Assembly (NCBI GenBank): GCA_007123395.1
Contig: SKLD01000202.1
Coordinates: 1-7,369 of the forward strand
Reading direction: 5' to 3'
Source of the DNA: Opitutales bacterium
GTDB taxonomy: Bacteria > Verrucomicrobiota > Verrucomicrobiia > Opitutales > Oceanipulchritudinaceae
Length of the DNA stretch: 7,369 bases
In this document: positions 1 to 6,329 of the stretch, in pieces
How the letters are laid out: every line of letters begins with the position of its first letter
Numbering within the stretch: the first letter of the stretch is position 1
Position numbers and translations under genes: made by a program
The notes under the pieces: generated by a model
Databases searched by the model: none
Told to the model about the DNA's origin: nothing
The model's input: the letters and a program-made list of their open reading frames with translations, nothing else

Positions 1-722
1 CCCGCCTTCTCCTTGAGCTTCCAGCCCACTTCAGGCGAGCCCGTGAAACTGAGAAGTTTAATACGTTCGTCCGTCGTGAAGAGACCGGCCCCTTCGCGGC
101 GACATGGCAGGATGGAAAAGGCACCCTCGGGCAAGTCGGTCTCAGCGAGGATTTCACCGATCATGATCGCACCGAGCGGTGTACTGCTGGCGGGCTTCAA
201 GACAAACGGACAGCCTGTCGCAACCGCCGGTGCCACCTTATGGGCCGCGAGGTTGAGCGGAAAGTTGAAGGGCGATATGAACGAACAAGGTCCGACCGGA
301 ACGCGCCGCGTCCACCCGCGGTAACCGCGCGAACGCGGGCTGATTTCGAGATTGAGCATCTCTCCTTGCGGGCGCACCGTCTCCTCCGCCGCGATCTGAA
401 AGGTTTCTATGAGACGCGTGACTTCACCGCGACTGTCCTTTATCGGTTTGCCCGCCTCCGCGCAGAGCGTTTGCGCAAGCTCTTCAGCGAATCCCCGGAA
501 GCGCCGCACACAATGCAGAAGCACCTCCTTGCGCTCGTCCGGTGCCATCGCCCTCATGGGGGCGGTCGCCTCCACCGCCGCGGCGATGGCTTTATCTATC
601 GCCGCCTCGTCGGCCAGCGCGACTTTGGCGACAAGATCACCGGAAAATTTGTCGCATACTTCGAGTTCGGCGTTGGGACTGCGCGGTTTGTTCGCGAGAA
701 AGAAAGGATAGGTTTTTACCAT
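1..722 (-). CDS. NAD(P)-dependent aldehyde dehydrogenase, N-terminal 240 codons (3' end outside window)
   Basis: Aldehyde dehydrogenase superfamily enzyme that would oxidise an aldehyde to a carboxylate with NAD(P)+ in the cytoplasm. The substrate cannot be told from this fragment. Reading from ATG at 722, the frame stays open to the window edge. Visible family features are EAGKPI (residues 89-94), PFNFPLNL (151-158, containing the conserved Asn of the active site), the cofactor-binding lysine in VLKPAS (174-179), and the Rossmann-fold loop FTGSPEVG (226-233). The catalytic Glu and Cys lie beyond the window, so activity cannot be judged. The N-terminus (YPFFLANKP) and the GEVTRL segment (99-104) recall the broad lactaldehyde/succinate-semialdehyde-like branch, but this is only an impression. 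No Shine-Dalgarno sequence precedes the ATG at a normal distance, and no in-frame upstream start is present. The gene follows hndD on the same strand after a 274-base gap, so read-through from the hydrogenase operon is possible. Confidence 0.93.
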   Translation of the reverse strand, partial: MVKTYPFFLANKPRSPNAELEVCDKFSGDLVAKVALADEAAIDKAIAAAVEATAPMRAMAPDERKEVLLHCVRRFRGFAEELAQTLCAEAGKPIKDSRGEVTRLIETFQIAAEETVRPQGEMLNLEISPRSRGYRGWTRRVPVGPCSFISPFNFPLNLAAHKVAPAVATGCPFVLKPASSTPLGAIMIGEILAETDLPEGAFSILPCRREGAGLFTTDERIKLLSFTGSPEVGWKLKEKA

Positions 723-730
723 AAAGGTAC

Positions 731-758
731 AACATAGCCGCCCCTCACGCCGGGTCAA
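731..758 (-). promoter_or_regulatory. Possible promoter of the aldehyde dehydrogenase gene
   Basis: On the minus strand TTGACC (758-753, 5/6 to the -35 consensus) is followed after 16 bases by TATGTT (736-731, 4/6 to the -10 consensus). The predicted transcription start would fall only a few bases before the ATG at 722. That would make the mRNA nearly leaderless and would fit the missing Shine-Dalgarno sequence. This is motif matching only. Confidence 0.3.
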
Positions 759-909
759 CCGCAGTGAACCCGAAGGCCCGTGCTAACGCAACGCACAGAG
801 CACTCAAACTGCGCGCGAATAGCAAACATTAGGTGGATGCAATCCCTTCAGCTGGCGCTCCGTGCCGTTTCACAAAAATCCAATACCCGTGGATCTCCAT
901 GCAAAGCCC

Positions 910-936
910 CTTGTGGTTTCTCCGAGGAAACACAAG
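910..936 (-). terminator. Stem-loop downstream of the hydrogenase operon, possible terminator
   Basis: CTTGTG-G-TTTC (910-920) pairs with GAAACACAAG (927-936). This gives ten base pairs with one bulged G and a six-base loop. It lies 61-87 bases past the hndD stop codon, in the gap before the aldehyde dehydrogenase gene. No T-run follows on the minus strand, so it is not a textbook intrinsic terminator. It may instead act as an mRNA 3'-end stabiliser or attenuating structure. Confidence 0.35.
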
Positions 937-942
937 AGCATA

Positions 943-973
943 TTTCACCGTTGCGGGGTGAAAACGAACCCGC
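943..973 (-). other. Two overlapping, mutually exclusive hairpins just after hndD
   Basis: TTTCACC (943-949) pairs with GGTGAAA (957-963), a perfect 7-bp stem with a 7-base loop. GCGGG (953-957) pairs with CCCGC (969-973), a 5-bp stem whose left arm lies in the loop and right arm of the first hairpin. Only one can form at a time. Both lie 24-54 bases past the hndD stop codon on the minus-strand transcript. Their function is unknown, and neither is followed by a clear T-run. Confidence 0.3.
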
Positions 974-996
974 CGAAGAATCTTATAGGGACCGTA

Positions 997-2760
997 TTAC
1001 TTTTGATACGTCGGTCTCGCCTTGTAGCGCACATGCAGCAAACGGTGCGCCTTCTCACCAAGCGGTTCGCCCAGAAAATCGTCGTAAAGCGTGCGGATTT
1101 CGGGGTTTTCGTGGGAGAAACGGAGTTCCATACCGCGGTCGCCGTCGAAGAGTCCTTGGATCCGCTGGCTCCGCAATTCGTCGGAGACCCCGTATGGCTG
1201 CCCGCCGCCGCCGATGCATCCGCCGGGGCAGGCCATGACTTCAATGAAGTGATAGGGCGGCGGTTCACCGGCATCACGCGCGCGCCGGACCTCAAGGAGG
1301 AGACGTTCGACGTTGCCGAGTCCATGCGCAACGGCGACGCGCACTTCGGTGCCGTCGACATCAACTGCGGCACTCTTGATTCCCTTAAGGCCGCGGACAG
1401 GTTCGATATCGATCGCCTCCTTCTCGAGGTTTCGCCCGGTCACTTTATGATACGCAGTGCGTAGGGCTGCCTCCATGACGCCGCCGGTGCTGCCAAAGAT
1501 AAGCCCCGCGCCCGAGTAAGTACCGAGGATGGAGTCGGCTGAGGCGGGCGGAAGATTACGGAAATCAATTCCCGACTGCTTGATCAAGCGGGCCAGTTCG
1601 CGCGTCGTGAGAGCAACGTCGACATCCTTGTGCCCGCTGGCATACATTTCCTCCGTGCGCTCCAGCTCAAATTTCTTAGCCGTGCACGGCATAATGGACA
1701 CTTGGTAGATCTTCGCCGGATCAATTCCCTGCTTTTTCGCAAAATACGTCTTGGCGAGGACGCCGAGCATCTGCTGCGGCGACTTCGCCGAGGAAAAATT
1801 GGGGATGAAATCGCTAAACCGCTTTTCCATGTAATCCACCCAAGAGGGGCAGCATGACGTGATAAGCGGCAGCTCACCCTTTCCGTGGGCAAAACGTGCC
1901 ACAAACTCGGCGGCCTCCTCCATAATAGTCAGATCGGCGGCAAAGTTTGTATCGAAAACCGCTTTGAAACCGAGTCGGCGCATGGCCGCATAGATTTTTC
2001 CGGTGAGATCCGTCCCAGGCGGATAGCCGAACGCCTCACCCAAGGCGACGCGCACGGACGGGGCGATCTGCACTGTGCAGAATTTCTCGGGATCACGAAG
2101 AGCTTCCCAGACGGTCACGGTTTCGTCATCTTCAATGATCGCACCGGTTGGGCAATGTGCCGAACACTGTCCGCAGCGGATGCAAGGCGAATCCGCGAGG
2201 CCGATATCGCCGGCGGGGGCCATACGCGTGTTGATGCCGCGCTCGAGAAACGAAAGCGCCCACACGTCCTGCATCTCCTGACATACTTGGACACAGCGCC
2301 CGCACTTGATGCATTTGGTGAACTCGAGAATGATCGATCCTGTCGAGGCGTCCGGCTCCTGCTCACGCACATAACGCGGCATGCAATCCTGCCGGATACC
2401 AAAGTCGCCGGCAAGGGTTTGCAGTTCGCAGTTGAGATTCCGTCCGCAGGTGAGGCAGCCGTTGGGGTGGTTGGAGAGGATTAGTTCCAAGGTGGCGCGA
2501 CGGACCTCGGTCAGCTCGGGATCATGGGTGAGTATCTCCATGCCCTCCTCCAACGCCGTCGCGCAGGCGCGCGGCATCCGCGGGCTTCCGCCCACTTTGA
2601 CGATGCACAAGCCGCAGGCCGCCGTGGGCAACAGGTCCTCGTGCTTACACAGGGTGGGGATACGCACGTTCACCTCCCGCGCGGCCTTGAGGATGGATGT
2701 CCCGGCGGGTACGCGCACGGGCATTCCGTTGATCGTCGCTTCTATTGTCTTCGGCATCAT
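997..2760 (-). CDS. hndD: [FeFe] hydrogenase catalytic subunit (HndD/HydA type)
   Basis: Cytoplasmic H-cluster subunit, 587 residues from ATG 2760, that reduces protons or oxidises H2. Domains in order: plant-type [2Fe-2S] domain with C38, C49, C52, C66; His-ligated [4Fe-4S] site H98, C102, C105, C111; two [4Fe-4S] clusters with C150/C153/C156/C160 and C193/C196/C199/C203; then the H-cluster domain and a C-terminal small-subunit domain (about 525-580). The H-cluster motifs are TSCCPSW (301-307), MPCTAKKFE (357-365) and EVMACPGGCIGGGGQP (507-522). C304, C359, C511 and C515 are the expected [4Fe-4S]H ligands and C303 the proton-relay cysteine. The length fits HndD-type enzymes. An in-frame GTG at 2781 overlaps the hndC stop. 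ATG 2760 is preferred because GGAAGGA lies 7 bases upstream of it and the [2Fe-2S] fold begins right after. The maturases HydE, HydF and HydG are not in this window. Confidence 0.96.
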   Translation of the reverse strand: MMPKTIEATINGMPVRVPAGTSILKAAREVNVRIPTLCKHEDLLPTAACGLCIVKVGGSPRMPRACATALEEGMEILTHDPELTEVRRATLELILSNHPNGCLTCGRNLNCELQTLAGDFGIRQDCMPRYVREQEPDASTGSIILEFTKCIKCGRCVQVCQEMQDVWALSFLERGINTRMAPAGDIGLADSPCIRCGQCSAHCPTGAIIEDDETVTVWEALRDPEKFCTVQIAPSVRVALGEAFGYPPGTDLTGKIYAAMRRLGFKAVFDTNFAADLTIMEEAAEFVARFAHGKGELPLITSCCPSWVDYMEKRFSDFIPNFSSAKSPQQMLGVLAKTYFAKKQGIDPAKIYQVSIMPCTAKKFELERTEEMYASGHKDVDVALTTRELARLIKQSGIDFRNLPPASADSILGTYSGAGLIFGSTGGVMEAALRTAYHKVTGRNLEKEAIDIEPVRGLKGIKSAAVDVDGTEVRVAVAHGLGNVERLLLEVRRARDAGEPPPYHFIEVMACPGGCIGGGGQPYGVSDELRSQRIQGLFDGDRGMELRFSHENPEIRTLYDDFLGEPLGEKAHRLLHVRYKARPTYQK

Positions 2761-2767
2761 TGGTCGG

Positions 2768-2774
2768 TCCTTCC
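2768..2774 (-). promoter_or_regulatory. Ribosome binding site deciding the hndD start
   Basis: GGAAGGA on the minus strand lies 7 bases before ATG 2760. It sits inside the short extension that a GTG start at 2781 would add, which argues for initiation at 2760 rather than 2781. Confidence 0.6.
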
Positions 2775-2777
2775 CGG

Positions 2778-4751
2778 TCACACGGCTTCTTTGAGACTCT
2801 TCCCTTCGGCGAGGGCGCGCTTGCGCTTTCTTGCGTAACTCGTGCCTCCTTCGATGTAGGCATTGTATTCATCCGCGAAGTAGCGCAGAGATGATAAAAT
2901 GGGATTCGGCGCGGTTTGTCCGAGGCCGCACAAAGACGCCTTTTGCATTCCCGTGCAAATTCGCCGTATCTGCTCCAAATCCTCCGGTTTGCCGCGGCCG
3001 CGCGATATCTTGATCAAGAGCTGAAGCACCTGGTAGCCGCCGACGCGGCATGGCGCACATTTGCCGCAGGACTCGTCGACGCAGAATTTCAGGTAGAACG
3101 CCGCGACGTCGACCATGCAGTCGTTTTCGTCCATGATGAGCATTCCGCCGGATCCCATGATCGAGCCAAGCGCCTGGAGGTTCTCGTAGGTAACGGGCGT
3201 TTCGAGGAATTTCTCCGGAATGATTCCGCCGGAGGGGCCTCCCGTCTGCACACCCTTGATCGGGATATCATCCTGCACACCACCGCAAACGTTATAGACG
3301 ATATCGTAAACCGTGGTCCCCATGGGGACTTCGACGAGTTGCGGGTTGCGCACCTTTCCGGTGACCGCGAAGACCTTTGTGCCGCGCGACTTTTCCATTC
3401 CGCGTGAGGCGTAGGCCTCACCACCGTTGACGATGATCCAAGGCACTGCGGCGAGCGTCTCAACATTGTTGATACAGGTGGGCATCCCCCACAGGCCTTT
3501 TACGGATGGATAGGGCGGACGCGGCTCGGGACTGCCCCGCTTGCCTTCAATGGATGCGATCAAGGCCGTTTCTTCGCCGCAAACAAAGGCGCCCGCGCCG
3601 AGGCGAATCTCGGCGTCAAAATCCCATCCGGAGCCGAGAATGTTTTTGCCCAAAAGCCCCAGCTTCCGCGCCGAGGCAATGGCCTTTCCGACTCTCGCCA
3701 CGGCGAGAGGATATTCCGCGCGGATATAGAAGAATCCCTTGGACGCGCCAACCGCATAGCCCGCGAGGATGAGCCCTTCAAGCACGCTGTGCGGATCGCC
3801 TTCGAGGATACTCCGGTCCATGAACGCGCCGGGGTCGCCCTCATCGGCATTGCAAATGACGAATTTCCGCTCGGCCTCGGACTTGCGCGTTAGCTGCCAC
3901 TTCACCCCGGTGGGAAATCCCGCCCCACCGCGGCCGCGCAGTCCGCTCGCTTTCATTTCTTCAATCACCCCTTCGGCTCCGTGTTTCGCGAGGGAGTCGG
4001 CAAGCCCTTGGTAGACCCCGGCACGGAGAGCGGCATCGAGACTCTCGGGGTCAAGGTTTCCGCAATGGCGCAGAACAATGCGGTCCTGAAAGTCCTTGCG
4101 TGTCCAGAGCAGGTCGTCGAGGACGGCTTTGCGGGAGACTGACTCCTCGACAATGCGGGCGATGTCGCGACTGAGGACGTTGGTGTAGGTAACGCATGAG
4201 GGCAAGAGCTGGACAACCAAACCCTCTTGATAAATACCCATGTCGAGCGCACGCACCACCTGAATCTCTTCAGCCAACCCGTGCGCCTTGAGTTCGTCTT
4301 CAATGGAACTCTGGAGGAAGAGGGACTTATCGCCGCCTTCGCACGAAGTGTCCTGCACGAGGATTGCGGTGACGGGTTGGTCCAAACTCGATCCGCGACG
4401 GCGCGGGGCAATGACGTGGCCGTCGACCATACGTCCACCGCTTAGGTGTTCGTTGACGATGCGGGTCGCAACAGACTCATCCACGACTCCGTATAACACG
4501 GACGGCTTTCCGTCAGTCCGCACCTCGACGAGCGGGTCGATCCAAGCATAGCCGAAAGATCCGGCGCGTAAAACGGCGGTGTCCAGTAAACCCGCTTCCG
4601 CGCACTCTTCGCGCAATTGCGTGAAGAGCCGGTCTGCTCCGGCGGCAATACCGCCCGTGTCCATGCCGACGCGGACCCAACTGCCGGCGGGCTCTTCGCC
4701 GACATTTCCCAGCATCCGCTCGAATTCTTCCTTCACTTGCCTATTGATCAT
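2778..4751 (-). CDS. hndC: NuoF-like NADH/FMN subunit of [FeFe] hydrogenase, with tandem degenerate thioredoxin-like N-terminal domains
   Basis: Diaphorase subunit (657 residues) that binds NAD(H) and FMN and passes electrons to HndD. The core is well kept: FMN loop GLRGRGGAGFPTG (270-282), NADEGDPGAFMDR (301-313), NADH/FMN loop GAGAFVCGEETALIASIEGKRG (385-406, given as two parts GAGAFVCGEETA and LIASIEGKRG), and a [4Fe-4S] site with C562, C565, C568 and C608. The N-terminus is unusual. Residues about 25-115 align with the thioredoxin-like [2Fe-2S] domain of HydB/HndC, but the four ligand positions are G29, G34, S65 and A69. Residues about 126-215 look like a second copy with V132, C137, D170 and Y174 at those positions. 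The protein ends soon after LRYFADEYNAYI and a basic tail, with no C-terminal 2x[4Fe-4S] ferredoxin domain. GGGAGG lies 9 bases before ATG 4751. The start overlaps the end of hndA by 11 bases, so translational coupling is likely. Confidence 0.95.
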   Translation of the reverse strand: MINRQVKEEFERMLGNVGEEPAGSWVRVGMDTGGIAAGADRLFTQLREECAEAGLLDTAVLRAGSFGYAWIDPLVEVRTDGKPSVLYGVVDESVATRIVNEHLSGGRMVDGHVIAPRRRGSSLDQPVTAILVQDTSCEGGDKSLFLQSSIEDELKAHGLAEEIQVVRALDMGIYQEGLVVQLLPSCVTYTNVLSRDIARIVEESVSRKAVLDDLLWTRKDFQDRIVLRHCGNLDPESLDAALRAGVYQGLADSLAKHGAEGVIEEMKASGLRGRGGAGFPTGVKWQLTRKSEAERKFVICNADEGDPGAFMDRSILEGDPHSVLEGLILAGYAVGASKGFFYIRAEYPLAVARVGKAIASARKLGLLGKNILGSGWDFDAEIRLGAGAFVCGEETALIASIEGKRGSPEPRPPYPSVKGLWGMPTCINNVETLAAVPWIIVNGGEAYASRGMEKSRGTKVFAVTGKVRNPQLVEVPMGTTVYDIVYNVCGGVQDDIPIKGVQTGGPSGGIIPEKFLETPVTYENLQALGSIMGSGGMLIMDENDCMVDVAAFYLKFCVDESCGKCAPCRVGGYQVLQLLIKISRGRGKPEDLEQIRRICTGMQKASLCGLGQTAPNPILSSLRYFADEYNAYIEGGTSYARKRKRALAEGKSLKEAV

Positions 4752-5262
4752 TGCCCGATTCCTCCCGTTTGCGTATGCCCTCGATTAAGCCCGCCATGTC
4801 GGTCGGGTTTAGTTTACCGAGTGTTTTGTGGTCGACGACCATCGCCGGCGCCATGCCGCAACAGCCGATACAACGCACCGTTTCAAGGTGGATGAGGCGG
4901 TCATCCGTCGTGTCTCCGTCGCTGATGCCGAGACGGCTCTCCAACTCCGCGAGGAGGCGGCCCGCGCCTTTGAGGTAGCAGGCTGTACCGTTGCACACCA
5001 TGACGTTGTGCTTTCCAGGCGGAACCAACTTGAAATAGTTGTAGAACGTGAGCACTTCGTAAATTCGCGCCATAGGCACCCCCGTCGCCTCCGCCAGCAA
5101 GAGGCTCGCCTCACGCGGCACAAAACCGTGGCGGTCCTGAATCTCGTGGAGCATCATGATGAGGTTACCCTCTTTGTCCTTCCATTCCTCCAAGTAACTG
5201 TTGATCTCCTCTGAGAGGGCGGGATCGATTTCCTCAAGGGGCGGTAGCGGGGCGGCATTCAT
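4741..5262 (-). CDS. hndA: NuoE-like [2Fe-2S] subunit of [FeFe] hydrogenase
   Basis: First gene of the operon, 173 residues. It is a small subunit with a thioredoxin-like [2Fe-2S] fold that pairs with HndC in the diaphorase module, as NuoE pairs with NuoF. A helical N-terminal part (about 15-78, with HGFVPREASLLLAEATGVP at 45-63) precedes the thioredoxin-like domain. The cluster ligands are intact: C90 and C95 in VCNGTAC, and C131 and C135 in RCIGCCGMAP. C134 is an extra cysteine inside the second motif. Length and motifs are typical of the family, and the intact site contrasts with the cysteine-less homologous domains in HndC. ATG 5262 is the only plausible start. It has no recognisable Shine-Dalgarno sequence (upstream bases CGATTCAAAATA). 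Confidence 0.95.
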   Translation of the reverse strand: MNAAPLPPLEEIDPALSEEINSYLEEWKDKEGNLIMMLHEIQDRHGFVPREASLLLAEATGVPMARIYEVLTFYNYFKLVPPGKHNVMVCNGTACYLKGAGRLLAELESRLGISDGDTTDDRLIHLETVRCIGCCGMAPAMVVDHKTLGKLNPTDMAGLIEGIRKREESGNDQ

Positions 5263-5306
5263 TATTTTGAATCGTTGGTAGGCCGTCAGCGTAAGCCACG
5301 GGCCTG

Positions 5307-5335
5307 TTGAAAATTAAATTATCTAATCCTGGAAT
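5307..5335 (+). promoter_or_regulatory. Possible promoter facing the VTT-type membrane protein gene
   Basis: TTGAAA (5307-5312, 5/6 to the -35 consensus), a 17-base AT-rich spacer, then TGGAAT (5330-5335, 4/6 to the -10 consensus). It overlaps the opposing candidate promoter of the hydrogenase operon. Transcription from here would give a leader of about 125-130 bases before ATG 5470. Confidence 0.3.
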
Positions 5336-5347
5336 GTCGGTAGATAA
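5318..5347 (-). promoter_or_regulatory. Possible promoter of the hndACD operon
   Basis: On the minus strand GATAAT (5323-5318, 5/6 to the -10 consensus) sits in an AT-rich patch. It is preceded after 18 bases by the weak -35-like TTATCT (5347-5342, 3/6). The predicted transcription start would leave a leader of roughly 50 bases before the hndA ATG. No convincing Rex-type operator palindrome was seen. Confidence 0.3.
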
Positions 5348-5469
5348 CCAAAATCGATAGGTCAAGCGATATCGGGCAAAAAACCGACGATTTGCACACT
5401 TGCCACGCGAGAGCGGAAGGACTCCCATGGAACGCACTTTCCCGCGCTTGCCGCCAACCCGATTGCCGG

Positions 5470-6120
5470 ATGAATGCATTGCCCACCGTTCTCAAGTTCG
5501 CGAGCACCCTCCTTGTGCTCGGCTTGATCGTGCTCATCTACATGCACTGGGACAACGACGGTGTCGTTGATGCTCTGCAGGCAACCGGTCCCGTCCCGTT
5601 TTTCGCCGGTCTCTCAGTGTTGCCCGCCTTCGGTGTTCCCGTAACGCCGTTTTATGTCCTCGCGGGCGTCACCTTCCATCCGGTCGTCGGTCTCGTCGGA
5701 ATCGTCGCTTCGGTTTCCCTCAATCTTGTCCTCTGCCATGTCATCGGTAAGTCGGGACTTCGGCGTTTCATCATCGCCCTACTGCGCCCCACCCGCTTTA
5801 ATCTGCCGCAGAGGCCGCCGAAGCACCCGTTCCGCTTCACCCTCATGGTCAAACTCGCGCCCGGCATACCCGTCTACCTCAAGAACTACTTTCTCGTCCT
5901 CGCGGGCGTGCCCTTTCCCATTTACTTCTGGCTCTCGCTCCCGGTCGCCTTCGCCTACGCCGCCGCCTTCCTTCTCCTCGGTGATTCCTTCCGCGACCAG
6001 GACTACGGACAAACCATCGTCGCCCTCGCCGCCCTCGGTGCCCTCGTCGCCGTTCTCTTCTGGATACGCCTCCGCCTCGAAAAACGCAAGGCAGCGAACG
6101 GCGCGGGCGAGGATCCGTGA
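5470..6120 (+). CDS. VTT/DedA-like (TVP38/TMEM64 family) integral membrane protein
   Basis: Predicted inner-membrane protein of 216 residues. Hydrophobic segments lie near residues 8-25, 41-66, 68-92, 138-148, 152-170 and 182-200, with a basic, polar C-terminal tail. The central part fits the VTT (SNARE-associated Golgi) domain: a Pro/Gly-rich re-entrant-like stretch (LPAFGVPVTPFYVLAG, 51-66), a glycine-rich helix, and the second half-motif with APGIPVYLKNYFLVLAG (130-146), which resembles the conserved P..P...NY signature. Bacterial DedA/VTT proteins are implicated in lipid scrambling and membrane homeostasis; the specific role here is unknown. ATG 5470 is chosen because the first membrane helix follows at once. 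A TTG at 5392 would add 26 residues of unlikely composition. No Shine-Dalgarno sequence precedes 5470, whereas a strong one precedes an out-of-frame ATG at 5427. The gene is divergent from hndACD. Confidence 0.85.
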   Translation: MNALPTVLKFASTLLVLGLIVLIYMHWDNDGVVDALQATGPVPFFAGLSVLPAFGVPVTPFYVLAGVTFHPVVGLVGIVASVSLNLVLCHVIGKSGLRRFIIALLRPTRFNLPQRPPKHPFRFTLMVKLAPGIPVYLKNYFLVLAGVPFPIYFWLSLPVAFAYAAAFLLLGDSFRDQDYGQTIVALAALGALVAVLFWIRLRLEKRKAANGAGEDP

Positions 6121-6143
6121 AGTCGCGGCTACCAGAGGCAAGT

Positions 6144-6329
6144 TCAGTCACGCACCCGCGTGCGGGGCCAGGTGTCGGCGAAAGGATTGACCACGGAGAC
6201 CCCAAAGTAGGTCTGCCCGGTGAGAATCGATTCGGCGACACGTTGCCTGTCCGGTTCGGTAGCGTCCCCGGCACACGCGTCCCCAGCATACAGTAGGATG
6301 TTCGAATCAACAAACGATTTACCGTTCAT
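6144..6329 (-). pseudogene. vapC: vapC toxin remnant (PIN domain) with internal deletion
   Basis: A 61-codon reading frame that starts like a VapC PIN-domain RNase, with KSFVDSNILLYAGD (residues 4-17) carrying the first catalytic aspartate D8. It then jumps at about residues 33-38 to what looks like the C-terminal signature of the same family: TGQTYFGVSVVNPF (37-50), comparable to the usual HGQ...G-hydrophobic-VNPF ending. PIN toxins of this kind are normally about 130-140 residues, so roughly 75 central residues are missing. That part holds the other conserved acidic residues. The frame is kept, so this looks like an in-frame deletion, and ribonuclease activity is very unlikely. The ATG overlaps the end of the antitoxin gene by 11 bases, as in an intact vapBC operon. 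It converges on the VTT gene with a 23-base gap. Confidence 0.75.

Noticed and set aside
13..737. Several plus-strand frames at the left edge
   Set aside because: They are antisense to the aldehyde dehydrogenase, which is open over the whole stretch with conserved motifs.
862..1464. Plus-strand open frame of 200 codons, and a similar one at 1885-2484
   Set aside because: Both are antisense to hndD, whose full set of H-cluster and iron-sulphur motifs leaves no doubt about the coding strand.
2761..2781. GTG start for hndD at 2781
   Set aside because: It would add seven residues without homology and has no ribosome binding site, whereas ATG 2760 has GGAAGGA 7 bases upstream.
5392..5469. TTG start giving a 26-residue extension of the VTT protein
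   Set aside because: The extension is Cys/Arg-rich and unlike a membrane protein N-terminus. The first membrane helix follows ATG 5470 directly.
5263..5469. Search for a Rex-type redox operator upstream of hndA
   Set aside because: No TTGTGA/TCACAA-like palindrome was found by eye. The short repeats present do not match a known regulator.
6144..6224. Reading SVVNPFAD as the mid-domain (QVLNEF-like) motif of a 3'-truncated VapC
   Set aside because: The preceding GQTYFGV and the exact VVNPF fit the C-terminal signature better, and the mid-domain motif would need its conserved Glu replaced by Pro.
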